From NCBI RefSeq assembly GCF_023062595.1, contig NZ_JALLAN010000002.1, forward strand, positions 1-64,000: a stretch of 64,000 bases of DNA, given 5' to 3'. The stretch's first letter is position 1. Each line of letters opens with the position of its first letter. Both the position numbers and the translations under genes were made by a program. Source of the DNA: Arthrobacter rhizosphaerae. Lineage in GTDB: Bacteria; Actinomycetota; Actinomycetes; Actinomycetales; Micrococcaceae. Below are positions 8,103 through 15,584 of the stretch, piece after piece. The notes beneath the pieces were generated by a model, which was not told the origin of the DNA, made no database searches, and worked only from the letters and a program-made list of their open reading frames with translations.

Positions 8103-10388
8103 ATGCACCGCGCCCGAAGAATCACCGCCCTTTTCGCTGCGGGAGGTTTCACCGCAGCGCTGATGAGCGGGCCAGCAGTTTTGGCAGCCCCGCCCTCAGA
8201 TCCCGCCCCTGCCCCCGGCTATACATGGACCAATGCTGAAATTGTGGGCGGCGGATTTGTGCCCGGCCTCGTGTACAACGAGACCGAGCCAGGCCTCGCT
8301 TATGCGCGGACGGACATCGGTGGCGCCTACCGGTGGGACGAAGGCCTGGAGCGGTGGAAGCCCCTCATGGACTTCGTCGGCTGGGACGATTGGAACCTAA
8401 CTGGAATCGAAGCGCTTGCGTCAGATCCCGTAGATCCGGACAATCTCTATGTCCTTGCGGGCACTTATACGGGGACGTGGGCCAGCAATGCAGCCCTGTT
8501 CCGTTCCGGCGACCGCGGCGACACGTTTGATCGTGTGGACCTACCGTTCAGGGCAGGCGGCAACGAGAACGGCCGCTCCATGGGTGAGCGTCTCATGGTG
8601 GACCCAGATGACAACAACAACCTCTACCTGGGCACCCGCAACGACGGGCTCTGGCTCAGTACCGACGCCGGCCGCACCTGGTCCAGGAACGACCCCTTCC
8701 CCCGGTTGGGTGATGCAGGTATCGGAATCTCGTTCATAGAATTTGGCTTGCCCACCCCGGGGGCGCCCACCGAGGTCTATGTCGGCGCGGCAGACAAGGC
8801 AGGGGGTATCTTCAAGAGCAAGGATGGCGGGCAATCCTGGCAGCAGCTACCGGGCCAGCCCACCGGCTTCTACGCCCACCATGGCCGGCTGGCTCCGGAT
8901 GGGTTCTTCTATGTCACCTACGGTGACCTGCCGGGGCCGTATGAAATGCACGACGGTGGTGTGTGGCGGTTTGACCCTTCCGGCATGGCTTGGAAGGACA
9001 TCACCCCGCTTCGTCCCAATACGGGAACCGAAGGAGGCTTCGGCTATGCGGGATTGGCCGTGGACGCTTCCAGGCCAGGCACTGTTATGGCAGCGACGAT
9101 GGGCCGCTGGGGTCCCGTTGATGACATTTTCCGAAGCGTCGACGGCGGCGAAAACTGGACGTCTATCACTGAGAAGAAGGTGATGGACACGTCGGCATCG
9201 CCGTTCCTCAATTGGCACGGCGAGCCCAAGCTTGGCTGGATGATCGGGGCCCTGGAGATCGACCCCTTCAACTCCGACCGTGTCCTTTTCGGCACCGGGG
9301 CGACCATTTTTGGAACAGATAACGCCACGGACGCGGAGGATGGTGGGTCCACCACGTGGTCCGTTCGCGCACAGGGACTCGAAGAAACGGCTGTGCTCGA
9401 TTTAGCAAGCCCCACCTGGGGTGATGCCCCGCTGTACAGCGCCCTTGGAGATATCGGAACCTATCGCCATGACAACCTCTCGGAGGTTCCGGCCAACGGA
9501 ATGGACCCCAACCCCATCTTCGGCACGTCCACGTCCATCGAATACGCGCCACTTCGCGAAGGATTCCTGGTCCGCTCGGGCTGGGGCGAAAAACGCGGTG
9601 CTTACACCCTTGACGGCGGCGATACGTGGCAGCCCTTCCCTGGCGAACCGGTAGGAATCACCGAGCCCGGACATGTTTCACCATCCGCCGACGGCTCAGC
9701 AGTGGTGTGGTCCACATCCGGGATGCACGCCTTCCGCACTACCGATCTGGGCAACTCCTGGACACAGGTGCAGGGCCTGCCCAACGGTTTGGAGGTCGTG
9801 GCGGACAGAGCGGATGCCGCACTCTTCTTCGCGTTCGACCCCGCAACCGGAACCGCGTATGCCAGCAACGACGGCGGTGCCACGTTCAGCGCAACCCAGA
9901 CGGGGCTGCCTTCCGGTTCAGGGGTGCTGGAGCCGGTCACAGACCGTGCCGGGAACGTCTGGCTTTCCGCTGCCGGGGGCGGACTCTGGCGATCCACGGA
10001 CGCAGGGATCTCCTATCAGCAGGTCCTCAGCGGGGTGGGGTCGGCAGACCAGGTTGCCTTCGGTAAGGCGGCGAAGGGCGCGAGCCACATGGCCGTGTAC
10101 CTGAATGGTGTAGTGGGCGGCACCCGCGGGATTTTCCGCTCCGACGACGCGGGTGCCTCCTGGTTGCGTATCAACGACGACGCCCATCAGTGGGGCTGGA
10201 CTGGTGCTTGCCTCGCCGCCGATCCTGATCAGTACGGGAGAGTCTTCATCTGCACCAACGGACGCGGCATCCAAGTGGGCGAACTGACGGCTTCCCCGAA
10301 ACCGGGGAAGGGTAAGGAAGACAACAAGGACAAGAAGGACAAGCCCGGAAAACCGGCCTATTCTGTCCATTCCAACCCCGAGGACTAA
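8103..10388 (+). CDS. Secreted GH74 xyloglucanase
   Basis: This 761-residue secreted glycoside hydrolase belongs to family 74, which cleaves the beta-1,4-glucan backbone of xyloglucan. A signal peptide of about 28 residues (charged start, hydrophobic core, VLAAP) is followed by two beta-propeller modules with many Asp-box-like repeats (SGDRGDTFDR, STDAGRTW, SKDGGQSW, SVDGGENW, TLDGGDTW, STDAGISY). YARTDIGGAYRW contains the conserved catalytic Asp region of GH74; I could not assign the second Asp with certainty. The C terminus is a short Lys/Asp-rich tail with no carbohydrate-binding module. ATG 8103 fits GGAG at 8091-8094 better than the GTG at 8094, which overlaps it. Confidence 0.9.
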   Translation: MHRARRITALFAAGGFTAALMSGPAVLAAPPSDPAPAPGYTWTNAEIVGGGFVPGLVYNETEPGLAYARTDIGGAYRWDEGLERWKPLMDFVGWDDWNLTGIEALASDPVDPDNLYVLAGTYTGTWASNAALFRSGDRGDTFDRVDLPFRAGGNENGRSMGERLMVDPDDNNNLYLGTRNDGLWLSTDAGRTWSRNDPFPRLGDAGIGISFIEFGLPTPGAPTEVYVGAADKAGGIFKSKDGGQSWQQLPGQPTGFYAHHGRLAPDGFFYVTYGDLPGPYEMHDGGVWRFDPSGMAWKDITPLRPNTGTEGGFGYAGLAVDASRPGTVMAATMGRWGPVDDIFRSVDGGENWTSITEKKVMDTSASPFLNWHGEPKLGWMIGALEIDPFNSDRVLFGTGATIFGTDNATDAEDGGSTTWSVRAQGLEETAVLDLASPTWGDAPLYSALGDIGTYRHDNLSEVPANGMDPNPIFGTSTSIEYAPLREGFLVRSGWGEKRGAYTLDGGDTWQPFPGEPVGITEPGHVSPSADGSAVVWSTSGMHAFRTTDLGNSWTQVQGLPNGLEVVADRADAALFFAFDPATGTAYASNDGGATFSATQTGLPSGSGVLEPVTDRAGNVWLSAAGGGLWRSTDAGISYQQVLSGVGSADQVAFGKAAKGASHMAVYLNGVVGGTRGIFRSDDAGASWLRINDDAHQWGWTGACLAADPDQYGRVFICTNGRGIQVGELTASPKPGKGKEDNKDKKDKPGKPAYSVHSNPED

Positions 10389-10402
10389 TGACCTCAGTAG
10401 TA

Positions 10403-10443
10403 GCTGCAGCGCAGGCGGCGTAGTCATCCGTCTGCGCTGCAGC
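10403..10443. terminator. Convergent-gene terminator
   Basis: A 16-bp inverted repeat with one mismatch (10403-10418 with 10428-10443; arm GCTGCAGCGCAGGCGG) lies between the ends of the GH74 gene and the oppositely oriented kinase gene. No T-run follows, so its strength is uncertain. Confidence 0.6.
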
Positions 10444-10449
10444 CCTGAC

Positions 10450-11076
10450 TTAGGACCAGCTAATGACCCGGTCTGCAAAAGCCTTCGTTTTTTCAATCAG
10501 CTCGGCGTTGGCCTGGTCAGAGCCGCCAGCCCAGGCTTCCGCCGCGCTCCGTTCCTTCCCGAACAGCACGTGACGTTCCACAAGCCGGGACATCCGGACG
10601 CTGGCCGGGACCTCAATGAACCAGACCTCGTCCAGTTGTGCCCTGACCTCTCGCCATTGCGGGTGGTCCGCGAGCAGGTAATTTCCCTCGGTGATCACCA
10701 GGGGAAGCGCTGCAGGAATGGCGATGGACGCCGCCACGGGTTCGTCAATGGAACGCCGGAAGTCAGGGGCGTAAACCGTCTCTTCATCCCGCCGCCTGAG
10801 CCTCTGCAACAGCGAAAGGTAGCCGCCGACGTCGAACGTATCAATGGCGCCTTTGCGCTGCTTCAGAGGGGTGCCGTCAATGATCGCGTTGCCCAAGTGG
10901 AAGCCGTCCATCGGGACCACCACGGAGGCTTCGGGACCGAAGGATTCGCGGAGGTAGGCAGCAAACGTTGACTTGCCCACTCCCGGTGACCCTGTGATGC
11001 CCAGCAGGGTCCTGTTCCCTGCTTCGATCCGGCGGCGCAGCGTATCCATTGCCTGCTCGATTTCGGGAGAATCCAT
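10450..11076 (-). CDS. P-loop nucleoside/sugar kinase-like protein
   Basis: This 208-residue kinase of the uridine kinase/pantothenate kinase superfamily has a Walker A motif (GSPGVGKST, residues 29-37), a substrate-site segment VVPMDGFHLGN, and ITEGNYLL, the usual Walker B region of this group. It resembles proteins annotated as nucleoside/nucleotide kinase family (YggC or FrcK-like); the substrate is not known. It starts nine bases after the second SugE-type gene, so it is probably transcribed from the guanidine-riboswitch promoter, an unusual partner whose role there is unclear. Confidence 0.8.
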   Translation of the reverse strand: MDSPEIEQAMDTLRRRIEAGNRTLLGITGSPGVGKSTFAAYLRESFGPEASVVVPMDGFHLGNAIIDGTPLKQRKGAIDTFDVGGYLSLLQRLRRRDEETVYAPDFRRSIDEPVAASIAIPAALPLVITEGNYLLADHPQWREVRAQLDEVWFIEVPASVRMSRLVERHVLFGKERSAAEAWAGGSDQANAELIEKTKAFADRVISWS

Positions 11077-11085
11077 GGCAAAAGC

Positions 11086-11445
11086 CTAGTGCTCCGAGTC
11101 TGCCGATTTATGCCGCGGCAGCATCTTCAGCCCAGCCGCACAGGCAACGATTCCCGCGATGAACAGCAGTTTGAGCGGACTGGCCGGTTCGACGCCGGTG
11201 GCCATCGCCCAGCCAACCGTCAGGGCGGCACCGATTCCCACCCAGACCGCATAAGCCGTCCCGAGCGGAATCTGCTTCACGGCCAGGCCGAGGCCGAGCA
11301 TGCTCAGGGTTGCAGTGACTGCGAAGACCATGGTGGGCAGGGGCCTGGTGAAGCCGTCGGACAGGCCAAGGGCCGTGGCCCACACGGCTTCAAGGACTGC
11401 GGAAGCCAGCAGGACACCCCACGCAATGGCGGATTTCGAGAGCAT
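11086..11445 (-). CDS. SMR exporter, SugE/Gdx-type, second subunit
   Basis: This 119-residue small multidrug resistance protein has four transmembrane helices. The essential Glu is E19 in AVLEAVWATALGLSDGF, close to the SugE/Gdx guanidinium-exporter consensus; IPLGTAYAVWVGIGA is the helix-3 signature. It ends in a short charged tail. Its ATG shares one base with the stop of the preceding subunit (TGATG), which implies coupled translation. Paired SMR genes usually make heterodimers (as in YkkCD and EbrAB). The riboswitch ahead of the operon points to guanidinium export. Confidence 0.92.
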   Translation of the reverse strand: MLSKSAIAWGVLLASAVLEAVWATALGLSDGFTRPLPTMVFAVTATLSMLGLGLAVKQIPLGTAYAVWVGIGAALTVGWAMATGVEPASPLKLLFIAGIVACAAGLKMLPRHKSADSEH

Positions 11446-11768
11446 CACGCCACCACTTTCAGGCCGACCACGCACACGGCGATCCCGCCGAGCAGCAGGA
11501 GCCGGGCCGCCGTCGCCCGTTCCACTTTGGTGATGATCGCGTAGGCGCTGGTCAGCACAACTCCCACGCCCACCCACACCGCGTAGGCGGTGCCGGTGGG
11601 GATGGATTGCATCGCGATGGCGAGTCCGCCGGTGCTCGCGATGACGGAGGCCAGGAACAGCAGGGCGGGAAGAGTCCGACGGCGGCCAGTGGCTTGGAAT
11701 GTACGGTGCAGGGCGGCGGCCCAAACGGCCTCAAGCGCACCGGAGAGGATGAGAATTATCCACGACAT
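11445..11768 (-). CDS. SMR exporter, SugE/Gdx-type, first subunit
   Basis: This 107-residue four-helix membrane protein begins MSWIILILSGALEAVWAA, very close to E. coli SugE, with the proton/substrate-coupling Glu at E13. IPTGTAYAVWVGVG is the helix-3 signature. It is the first gene after the guanidine-III riboswitch; the Shine-Dalgarno AAAGGAT sits directly against the riboswitch pseudoknot arm. Together with the overlapping second subunit it is likely a heterodimeric guanidinium/proton antiporter. The substrate assignment rests on the riboswitch, which is known to bind guanidinium. Confidence 0.93.
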   Translation of the reverse strand: MSWIILILSGALEAVWAAALHRTFQATGRRRTLPALLFLASVIASTGGLAIAMQSIPTGTAYAVWVGVGVVLTSAYAIITKVERATAARLLLLGGIAVCVVGLKVVA

Positions 11769-11780
11769 GACAGATCCTTT

Positions 11781-11821
11781 GGCCAGTCTTGTCGCGTGCC
11801 GGGTACTGAACCGTCGTCCGG
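11781..11821 (-). ncRNA. Guanidine-III riboswitch (ykkC-III class)
   Basis: Read on the minus strand, this 41-nt segment carries, in order, CCGGACGA, GTACCCGG and ACAAGAC, the conserved core of the guanidine-III riboswitch as I remember it from the Thermobifida fusca structure. The two CCGG segments pair to form P1. GGTTCA pairs with TGGCC (five pairs with a bulged T) as the pseudoknot, directly followed by the AAAGGAT ribosome site of the first SMR gene. Ligand binding would therefore free or mask translation start. A 7-bp hairpin (11823-11839) precedes it. Confidence 0.88.
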
Positions 11822-11913
11822 AGGGTCCGGTGCGGACCCTTCAGGCCAGCCTAGCAACGCCCGACGCCGGCGGGCTACTTATGGTGGCCAACCTCACCTC
11901 CCGCGCCGTGTCA

Positions 11914-11979
11914 CCCAACTAGGTAGCAGTTGACGTTGTTTTGAGGCTCCAAAACAGCATCTACTGCTACCTAGTTGGG
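11914..11979. repeat. Long REP-like hairpin
   Basis: A perfect 17-bp inverted repeat (CCCAACTAGGTAGCAGT at 11914-11930, complement at 11963-11979) encloses a second, nearly perfect stem (GTTGTTTT with AAAACAGC). It lies between the ferritin end and the riboswitch operon. The compound stem-loop, with no coding content, looks like a dispersed extragenic palindrome; no second copy is present in this window. Confidence 0.7.
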
Positions 11980-11993
11980 GGACTTACTTGGGT

Positions 11994-12032
11994 GGGAGGC
12001 CCTGACAGGGAGGCCCTGACAGGGAGGCCCTA
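11994..12032. repeat. 14-bp tandem repeat ending in the ferritin stop codon
   Basis: The unit GGGAGGCCCTGACA is present 2.8 times head to tail (11994-12007, 12008-12021, 12022-12032). The last copy includes the ferritin stop codon at 12030-12032. It looks like a recent slippage duplication. Confidence 0.85.
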
Positions 12033-12560
12033 GAGCGTGCCCCCTGCCGCTTCCGGCGCCGAGGAGTCGTGCCCGCTGTCACCGACGGTTTCCCTGGCGA
12101 TGAAGTTCTCGATGTCGAAGAGATTGTCCGCCCGCTGGGCAATGTTCAGGAGCGTGGTCATGGACGCCACTTCCTCCACCTGCTCCTTGAGGAACCAGAG
12201 CATAAACTGCTCCCCGAGGGCGTCGTCCTCCGCGCGGGCAGCGCGGAACATGTCTTCGATGTTCTTGGTGACTTCCTTCTCCTGCTTCAGCGCGAGCGCC
12301 AAAGGCTCGGTCACGGAAGTGAAATCATTACGGACCGCAGGAATGCCGGGAATGTTCACGGGAAGGTCCCGGTCCAGCATGTACTGCACCATCATCATGG
12401 CGTGATTCCGTTCCTCAACGGATTGCCTGTAGAAGTACTTGGCAAGTTGGGGCAGATCCTGGTTCGCAAACCATGTGGCCACGGCAATGTATTGCTGGGA
12501 GGCCGAGAATTCGTTGCCTACTTGAGTGCTCAGCAGTTCGTTGAAAGATGCTTTTCTCAT
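12030..12560 (-). CDS. Ferritin
   Basis: This 176-residue non-heme ferritin stores iron in a 24-subunit shell. The four-helix bundle carries the diiron centre ligands: Glu17 region (VGNEFSASQQYI), Glu50 and His53 in SVEERNHAM, and later EQFMLWFLKEQVEE. These match bacterial ferritins of the actinobacterial BfrB/Ftn group; no heme-ligand Met is obvious. The C-terminal tail (DSGHDSSAPEAAGGTL) is low-complexity. The start ATG 12560 has a weak ribosome site. The gene is single, with repeats beyond its stop. Confidence 0.92.
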   Translation of the reverse strand: MRKASFNELLSTQVGNEFSASQQYIAVATWFANQDLPQLAKYFYRQSVEERNHAMMMVQYMLDRDLPVNIPGIPAVRNDFTSVTEPLALALKQEKEVTKNIEDMFRAARAEDDALGEQFMLWFLKEQVEEVASMTTLLNIAQRADNLFDIENFIARETVGDSGHDSSAPEAAGGTL

Positions 12561-12606
12561 GGACCGAGTCTAGGGTTTGTTCAACTGAACTAGCCAGACC
12601 AACCCT

Positions 12607-13236
12607 TCAGTCTGCGGCCGCGGCGGGATCCACCCTGTCGATGGACACTACGGCCAGGAAACCGCGGCCAAGGATTTCCGGCGTTTCGGTATCCGAACCG
12701 ACCACGGCGTCGTAGCGGCCCAGGGGCTCCGGCCCGCCGTCGGAAGCTGTAGCGGGTGAGGTGCCCGATGAAGCCGTGCCGCCGGGACTGACGGTCGCCT
12801 GGCCCTGTAGCAGGACGCCGAGTTGGCCGCCGAAAACAGGGTGGGCGCGTTTCTTGGACAGCTCGATGATTGAGGTGTAACCCTTGAATGATCCCTTGCG
12901 GGTCACCACGTTGAGGGCCTGGACGTTACCCGTGGGGAGGGTGGCCGAGGAGAGAGCGTCGCCGGAAAACCGGAAAGGCCGGTGCTTCTCCAAGGGCTGC
13001 TCTGCACCGTCCACGTTGAGTAGCAGCAGTTCCCCTTCGATCACAGTCAGTACGCGGTCCGTGCCCACAAAGGGAGAGAAGGGTCCCGCCTTGGAAATTT
13101 CGGCGATGCTCACGCGCCAGTCCCAGGCTCCATCCTGGGCGGAGGCGGCCTCCGGGTGACTGGCGAGCTCCCTGGTCACCCCGCCGCCGTTGCGCCACGG
13201 TTGGGGTTTCAGCTCGGAATAGCGGATGATCTCCAT
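12607..13236 (-). CDS. HutD/Ves family cupin
   Basis: This 209-residue double-stranded beta-helix protein shows the HutD/Ves features: PQPWRNGGGVTRELASHP at the N terminus, DWRVSIAEISKAGPFSPFVGTDR, and GDALSSATLPTGNVQALNVVTRKG. HutD proteins accompany histidine-utilisation genes in many bacteria, but their biochemical role is not settled. No hut gene is present here. A Ser/Gly/Thr-rich insert lies near residues 150-170. Its leader carries a 19-bp tandem duplication starting four bases upstream of the ATG. Confidence 0.85.
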   Translation of the reverse strand: MEIIRYSELKPQPWRNGGGVTRELASHPEAASAQDGAWDWRVSIAEISKAGPFSPFVGTDRVLTVIEGELLLLNVDGAEQPLEKHRPFRFSGDALSSATLPTGNVQALNVVTRKGSFKGYTSIIELSKKRAHPVFGGQLGVLLQGQATVSPGGTASSGTSPATASDGGPEPLGRYDAVVGSDTETPEILGRGFLAVVSIDRVDPAAAAD

Positions 13237-13240
13237 CCGC

Positions 13241-13278
13241 CCAGCCTAACGGGACAGGGCCAGCCCAACGGGACAGGC
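13241..13278. repeat. 19-bp tandem duplication in the hutD-like leader
   Basis: Two copies of CCAGCCTAACGGGACAGGG (13241-13259 and 13260-13278) differ at two positions. They lie directly upstream of the start codon at 13236 and cover the position where a ribosome site is expected. Confidence 0.7.
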
Positions 13279-13314
13279 CGGAAGCAAATGTCACTCCAAG
13301 GCCGGGCCGCACCT

Positions 13315-13668
13315 TCAGTCGACGGAGTCGAACCAGTGGACCACGCTGTTGCCGCCATAAGCGCGGGCCAGGGTTTCCTGCAGCCCTTCTGCCTGCTGTG
13401 CGGCGAGGTCAAGCTCCGCCACGGAGGTCATGATCCCGAGGGCGCTTTCCTCGTGCCCTTCGGCGTAGTGGACACCGGAAGAAGTGGAACGATGCCACTC
13501 GGCGAGCTGCCGGAGGGTCTGTTCAATGGCCCGCTGGGTCTCGAGAAGCTCTCCCAAGACCACGTAACTGTCGGAGGGCCGGCTCAGGGTCCTCGTGGAG
13601 TGCGCCAGCTGGCCGGCGGCTTCCGCCATCCGCTGCGCGGACCGGCGCGGATCATCTGTTTCGGTCAC
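13315..13668 (-). CDS. Conserved hypothetical helical protein
   Basis: This 117-residue, mostly alpha-helical soluble protein (many Ala, Glu, Gln; segments such as ETQRAIEQTLRQLAEWH and ELDLAAQQAEGLQETLARAYGG) has no domain I recognise and no signal peptide. GTG 13668 is the likely start because AGAGGAAG precedes it at normal distance; the open frame extends to 13872 without good support. It is divergent from trpF, with about 115 bases between the two starts. Confidence 0.65.
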   Translation of the reverse strand: MTETDDPRRSAQRMAEAAGQLAHSTRTLSRPSDSYVVLGELLETQRAIEQTLRQLAEWHRSTSSGVHYAEGHEESALGIMTSVAELDLAAQQAEGLQETLARAYGGNSVVHWFDSVD

Positions 13669-13783
13669 GGTGACTTCCTCTCCACAGGATGGGTGCCGCT
13701 TAGGGTTCATTGTGCACCATGGGTGACCTGCTGCCACCGATTGCTTGCTAACGTCAGATGAGCAAGAGAATTGAAGGAGCCCG

Positions 13784-14380
13784 ATGTTCGTCAAAGTTTG
13801 TGGACTCAGTACCCCGGAATCGGTCCAGGCGGCCGTCGCCGCCGGTGCAGACGCCGTGGGCTTTGTCCTCACCGCCAGCCCGCGGGAAGTGTCTCCGGCC
13901 CGGGCGCTGGACCTGCTGGCGCATGTTCCAGACGGTGTTCATGCTGTGGGCGTCTTCAGGCACGAGCCTGTGGACCAGGCGATCGGTCTGGCCCGCCAGG
14001 CAGGCCTGGAGTGGATCCAGCTTCACGGGGAACGGACTCCGGTGGACGTCAAAACGGCGCACGACGCCGGGATCAAGGTTATCCGGGCCGTCACTGTGGG
14101 TGCCGCTCCGGACGCGTTCACCGATTGGGGTGAGGAACTGCTGCTGATCGACGCGGCGGTACCTGGCTCCGGCGAGGCCTGGGACTACGCATCCGTCCTC
14201 ACCAAGGGCCTCGGAGACCGGGTGTGGCTGCTCGCGGGGGGACTGGACCCGCTGAACGTGGCCAGTGCGGCGAAAGAGGCAGGTGCGCCGGGAGTGGATG
14301 TCTCCTCCGGCGTCGAAAGTTCCAGGGGTGTTAAGGATCTGGCCAAGGTCACGGCTTTTGTCAGGGCGGCCAAAGGCTAG
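13784..14380 (+). CDS. trpF: Phosphoribosylanthranilate isomerase
   Basis: This 198-residue TIM-barrel enzyme converts N-(5-phosphoribosyl)anthranilate into CdRP in tryptophan synthesis. The general base Cys6 lies in KVCGL and the general acid Asp in LLIDAAVPGSGE. The phosphate-binding segments are LLAGGLDPLNV and GVDVSSGVESSRGVKD. The length is typical. AAGGAG precedes ATG 13784. It stands alone, apart from any trp operon; such isolated trpF genes are known in actinobacteria, some of which use PriA instead. Confidence 0.95.
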   Translation: MFVKVCGLSTPESVQAAVAAGADAVGFVLTASPREVSPARALDLLAHVPDGVHAVGVFRHEPVDQAIGLARQAGLEWIQLHGERTPVDVKTAHDAGIKVIRAVTVGAAPDAFTDWGEELLLIDAAVPGSGEAWDYASVLTKGLGDRVWLLAGGLDPLNVASAAKEAGAPGVDVSSGVESSRGVKDLAKVTAFVRAAKG

Positions 14381-14433
14381 TACGCGCCTCCGCTGGCGGG
14401 AATGAGACTGCCGCCCGCTTTGTTGCCGTTCCC

Positions 14434-15471
14434 ATGAAGCGCATTGGATTTCTCTCCTTCGGCCACTGGGGAAATATTGAGGGCTCACACACCCGGACCG
14501 CGCGCGACGCCTTGCTCCAGGGCATAGAACTCGCGGTCGCCGCAGAGGAACTGGGAGTGAACGGGGCCTTTTTCCGGGTCCACCACTTCGCCCGCCAGCT
14601 GGCTTCACCGTTCCCGCTTCTTGCCGCGGTCGCTGCCCGGACCAGCCGGATCGAGATGGGCACGGCCGTCATAGATATGCGCTACGAAAACCCGCTGTAC
14701 ATGGCAGAGGAGGCAGCCGCCACGGACCTGATCAGTGGAGGACGCCTGCAGCTCGGCATCAGCCGTGGTTCGCCCGAACCGGCCCGAGACGGCGCGGCTG
14801 TTTTTGGCCATGTCCCGGCCGAGGGTGAAAATGCCGCTGAGATGGCCCGCCGCCATGCAGCAGCCTTCCGGCAGGCAGTAACGGGAGCCGGAGTTGCCGA
14901 AGCCGACCCGCGCTACGCCGGAGGGGCCACCGGGCTGTTGCCCGTCCAGCCGAATTCCCCCGGCCTCGGCGAGCGCATCTGGTGGGGCGCCGGAACGAGG
15001 GCAACGGCGGTCTGGACTGCAGAGCAGGGGATGAACCTTATGAGTTCCACGCTGCTGACCGAGGATACCGGTGTGCCGTTCGACGAACTCCAGGCCGAGC
15101 AAATCAGCATGTTCAGGAAGGCGTGGGCGGATGCCGGGCACGGGCATGAGCCGAGGGTCTCCGTGAGCAGGAGCGTGCTGCCCCTGGTGGATGACGAGGA
15201 CCGGCGATACTTCGGGCTCAGCGCTTTGCGGGAAACGCGGGACCAGGTGGGCATCATCGACGGGTTCACGGCACGGTTCGGCAAGAGCTATGTGGGGGAG
15301 CCGGATGTGCTTGCCGAGCAACTCGCTGCCGATTCCGCAGTCCAGGCCGCTGACACTCTGCTGCTCACAGTCCCCAACCAGCTGGGGGTCGACTTCAACG
15401 CCAAGCTTCTGGGCAACATCGCCACCCACATAGCACCAGCAATCGGCTGGAAGCCCAACGTTTCAGGTTAG
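14434..15471 (+). CDS. LLM-class flavin-dependent oxidoreductase
   Basis: This 345-residue luciferase-like monooxygenase begins MKRIGFLSFGHW and has the family segments VNGAFFRVHHFARQLASPFPLLAAVAARTSRIEMGTAVIDM and LQLGISRGSP. It would use reduced flavin to oxidise a small organic substrate that cannot be named from sequence. It lies 53 bases after trpF with no clear ribosome site before ATG 14434, so translation may depend on a weak or leaderless signal. Confidence 0.88.
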   Translation: MKRIGFLSFGHWGNIEGSHTRTARDALLQGIELAVAAEELGVNGAFFRVHHFARQLASPFPLLAAVAARTSRIEMGTAVIDMRYENPLYMAEEAAATDLISGGRLQLGISRGSPEPARDGAAVFGHVPAEGENAAEMARRHAAAFRQAVTGAGVAEADPRYAGGATGLLPVQPNSPGLGERIWWGAGTRATAVWTAEQGMNLMSSTLLTEDTGVPFDELQAEQISMFRKAWADAGHGHEPRVSVSRSVLPLVDDEDRRYFGLSALRETRDQVGIIDGFTARFGKSYVGEPDVLAEQLAADSAVQAADTLLLTVPNQLGVDFNAKLLGNIATHIAPAIGWKPNVSG

Positions 15472-15516
15472 GGTCGGGCAGCAAGTCCCGGCTGAGGCGG
15501 ATTCTGCAGGCTGGGG

Positions 15517-15558
15517 GCCGCCCACTCCTGGCGCTGAAAGGCGGCCAGGGCGGGCGGC
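15517..15558. terminator. Nested hairpin between convergent genes
   Basis: GCCGCCC (15517-15523) pairs with GGGCGGC (15552-15558), and inside it CCTGGC (15527-15532) pairs with GCCAGG (15544-15549). It sits between the converging flavin-oxidoreductase genes. No U-run is present. Confidence 0.45.
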
Positions 15559-15584
15559 TCAGGCGGTGTGCTCAGGCGAGGTGA

